Source of the DNA: JBGOTP01 sp041476545
Lineage (GTDB): Bacteria; Acidobacteriota; Vicinamibacteria; Vicinamibacterales; CAVVIG01
Reading direction: 5' to 3'
Assembly: GCA_041476545.1 (NCBI GenBank)
Contig: JBGOTP010000113.1
Location: 1-13,572 of the forward strand
Length of the DNA: 13,572 bases
The notes below the pieces were generated by a model. That model was not told the DNA's origin and did not search any database. It saw only the letters and a list, made by a program, of their open reading frames with translations. Each line of letters starts with the position of its first letter. The stretch's first letter is position 1. The position numbers were made by a program, and so were the translations under genes. Of the stretch, positions 11,512 to 13,572 are shown one piece after another.

Positions 11512-13572
11512 TCATCGCGACGCGTTGGCCTGGCGAAATCGCCAGAGCGACGACCGCTCAGGCAGGGCCAGCGAGACGAGTCGACCATCGGCGCCCCAGG
11601 CGGCCGCCAACATATCCAGATCGCGGACGCCGGGCAGCTGGAGGAGCTCGCCAGACCGCGGATTGAGAATGGCCGCGGGCCAGAACCACGAATCCTTCGG
11701 CACGATGCGGACCGCAATCCGGCCGTCCGGCGCCACGGCGCCTGGAGAGAGATCCGGAAACAAGCGAATACCGCTCGGTGTCGGAATCGCCTCCTCCTCG
11801 CCACCACCAACTGGCACACGCACCAATCTCACCGCATCTCTCGTGGTCAGTTCGATGATGAGGCTCTGGCCGGTCGGGTCCACGGCCACTTGATCGCCGT
11901 CGTGCACCTTTTTGGGCTCTCCTCCCTCGCTCGGCATCGCCCAGACGATGCCGGATTCGACATAGTAGAGGGCCTTCCCGTCCGGCGACCCCGCAAGGGC
12001 GCTCACGTTGGCGGCGTCCGGGCGGGCGAGGCGGCGCAAAATCCGGCCATCGACAAGAGACGCGATGGCGATGTTTTGGCTCGATTCGTTCCCGATGAGA
12101 AACGCCACGCGGTCGTTCCCGAGGAGCGCCATCGGACTCCTGGTCGGCTCCTCCGTTTCGAGGAAGGGGGACGCGTCTTTACCCGGCGCCAGCACGGCCA
12201 GCTGATCGCGTCCAGCCGACCTCGAGCGAAACAGGACACGGCCGTCTGGCAAAGGAAGAACCTGGCTTTGGGCCGTGTCAGGCAACGTCCGTCGCTCCAC
12301 CTTGCCCGTCGGCGGCGAGTACCAAAAGACGTCGGCGATCCGCTCGGCTTGGCCCACATACAGACTTCCGTCGGGTCCCACGTCGAGGCCCGACCCCTGA
12401 GCGGGCAAGGTGACGAGGGTCCGGACGACGTCTGAGCCGTCGCGCGAAACCTGCACAATTCGGTGCACATTGCCAGCGAGGAGATCGAACAGCACCGATT
12501 GGCCGTCGGGGGTGATCGCAAGAGCTGGCGCAGGCTGATGGGCGTAGTCCGACAACTTCGCCGCCAGACGTCGGGTGCGCCCGGACGTGAGATCGATCGC
12601 GTACAAACCGTGCGCTGTCGGGCTGTCGGAGGGCGCTCCGGAAAACACCGCCTCCCGTCCGTCTGGAAACACGCGAATCGAGAGAGAAGAGCTAACGCCG
12701 GCCGGAAAGAGGGCATTGAGCGCATCCAGCCGTCCGGTGTCCGGCCAGAAATGAAACAGCTGCAGAACTCGCTGCGCGTTGATGCGCACCAGGAGCAGGC
12801 TGCCGTCGGCAAGCGGTTGTGGCCATCCCGCGTCTTCAAGAATGAGCCGCTCGTCGCCGCCCAGACTTGGAATGCTGAACACGTCGCGCGGCACTTCCGA
12901 GAATCGATCGAAGAAGATGCGGGTCCCATCGCGCGACCAGGACATGTCCTGCACGAGGCCACGCGATCGATCGTGGCTCAGGATCGCCCAGTTGCCCGAC
13001 TGGGGCTTCATGACCGCGACTTGCGTCTGGCCATCGACCATGGCCAGAAAGGCGAGCAGCTGTCCATCCGGCGACACTCGCGGGTTCAAGGCCACCGTCG
13101 AGCCTCCGAGCAGGTCACCGCGCCATTCGACCGGAGCGGGCGCCTGCCGGCGCTCCCACCAACGGCCCGCAACGCCCCCTGACGCGAGGGCCACGGCGAC
13201 CGAGACGATCACCAGTCCGGCGGCGCGACGAGACCACGAGGGACGCGGCGCGAGCGGTGGGATCGCGTCCACGTTCGCCGCCACGGGATCGTCGCCCTCG
13301 ACGAGTTCCATGACGAGGGCGGTCATGCCCCCGCTCTCTTCCAGGCCGTAGATGGCGGCGATGTTCGGATGGTTCAGCGACGCCAGCGTCTTGGCTTCGC
13401 GCGTGAACCGTGCGAGGCGTTCCGGATCGGCGACGAACGCCTCGGGCAGCACCTTGATCGCTACGTCGCGATCAAGCTTGGTGTCACGCGCCCGATAGAC
13501 TTCACCCATGCCTCCGCGGCCGATCAGACCGGTCAGCTGGAAGACGCCGAGGCGCGTGCCGGGAGTGAGGGC
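11512..13572 (-). CDS. Kinase-like membrane protein with truncated kinase domain and TolB/WD40-type propeller (5' end off the right edge)
   Basis: The frame runs in from the right edge (ALTPGTRLGVFQLTGLIGRGGMGEVYRARDTKLD) and shows a Hanks-kinase N-lobe: glycine loop GRGGMGEVY, VAIKV lysine, alpha-C FTREAKTLASL and hinge LVMELVEG. After the hinge there is no C-lobe: no HRD, DFG or SPE. VEGDDPVAANVDAIPPLAPRP leads straight to one membrane helix (AAGLVIVSVAVALASGG). Outside follows a large propeller of repeated [S/T/x]PDG-x-x-L/V-x-F blades, e.g. VSPDGQLLAF, ITPDGQSVLF, GPDGSLYVG, LPDGRVLF and SPDGKALYY. Normal relatives have a full ~270-residue kinase before the helix, so this protein cannot catalyse as canonical kinases do. 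It may be a signalling receptor or a pseudo-kinase. The start codon is beyond the window; the ATG at 13509 lies inside the glycine loop and is not the start. Confidence 0.88.
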   Translation of the reverse strand, partial: ALTPGTRLGVFQLTGLIGRGGMGEVYRARDTKLDRDVAIKVLPEAFVADPERLARFTREAKTLASLNHPNIAAIYGLEESGGMTALVMELVEGDDPVAANVDAIPPLAPRPSWSRRAAGLVIVSVAVALASGGVAGRWWERRQAPAPVEWRGDLLGGSTVALNPRVSPDGQLLAFLAMVDGQTQVAVMKPQSGNWAILSHDRSRGLVQDMSWSRDGTRIFFDRFSEVPRDVFSIPSLGGDERLILEDAGWPQPLADGSLLLVRINAQRVLQLFHFWPDTGRLDALNALFPAGVSSSLSIRVFPDGREAVFSGAPSDSPTAHGLYAIDLTSGRTRRLAAKLSDYAHQPAPALAITPDGQSVLFDLLAGNVHRIVQVSRDGSDVVRTLVTLPAQGSGLDVGPDGSLYVGQAERIADVFWYSPPTGKVERRTLPDTAQSQVLPLPDGRVLFRSRSAGRDQLAVLAPGKDASPFLETEEPTRSPMALLGNDRVAFLIGNESSQNIAIASLVDGRILRRLARPDAANVSALAGSPDGKALYYVESGIVWAMPSEGGEPKKVHDGDQVAVDPTGQSLIIELTTRDAVRLVRVPVGGGEEEAIPTPSGIRLFPDLSPGAVAPDGRIAVRIVPKDSWFWPAAILNPRSGELLQLPGVRDLDMLAAAWGADGRLVSLALPERSSLWRFRQANASR

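Noticed and set aside
11398..12435. 345-residue plus-strand frame
   Set aside because: It is antisense to the propeller domain; its Arg/His-rich composition is typical of a mirror frame.

Overview
The window is high-GC bacterial chromosome, most likely from an Acidobacteriota member close to Vicinamibacteria. This is inferred from the gene style: a serine/threonine-kinase N-lobe joined through one membrane segment to a TolB/WD40-like propeller, secreted small-domain proteins of a type common in that phylum, many palindromic intergenic repeats and GTG starts. No plasmid, phage, transposase, CRISPR, tRNA or rRNA signal was seen.

Left part (1-4470). A minus-strand rpiB-glyA pair (glyA runs off the left edge) faces, across an intergenic region filled by a large inverted repeat, a plus-strand pair: an RlmI-type rRNA methyltransferase and an AlkD-type DNA glycosylase. 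The apparent 5' end of the glycosylase gene is a palindromic repeat. A small secreted protein follows, then a gap with short tandem duplications.

Middle part (4468-9804). A minus-strand two-CBS protein diverges from a translationally coupled metallophosphoesterase and nucleotidyltransferase pair (ATGA overlap). Then come a secreted beta-barrel protein with a palindrome just before its Shine-Dalgarno and a strong hairpin after it, a zinc-ribbon microprotein (minus), a one-helix membrane microprotein (plus), a gene-free stretch of about 0.7 kb holding two diverged direct copies of a ~180-bp unit, and a conserved-looking hypothetical protein.

Right part (9805-13572). This is a rearranged zone. 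A plus-strand signal-peptide start is cut short and runs into an antisense kinase fragment. That fragment (9922-10519, minus) is a kinase C-lobe with HRD, DFG and SPE motifs, but it is frameshifted at a G-quadruplex-like 9-nt repeat. On the same strand lies a two-gene module with a GTGA overlap (98-aa protein plus MNT-fold nucleotidyltransferase) behind a perfect TATAAT and an apparently leaderless GTG start; it resembles a toxin-antitoxin arrangement. Last is a kinase-propeller gene whose kinase domain stops at the hinge: it has the N-lobe but no C-lobe. The missing C-lobe is almost exactly what the downstream fragment contains, so the two pieces may be halves of one kinase, or complementary decay products of paralogs.

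The items most worth following are the split kinase domain, the two overlapping nucleotidyltransferase modules, the diverged duplicated non-coding unit, and the repeat at the start of the AlkD gene.
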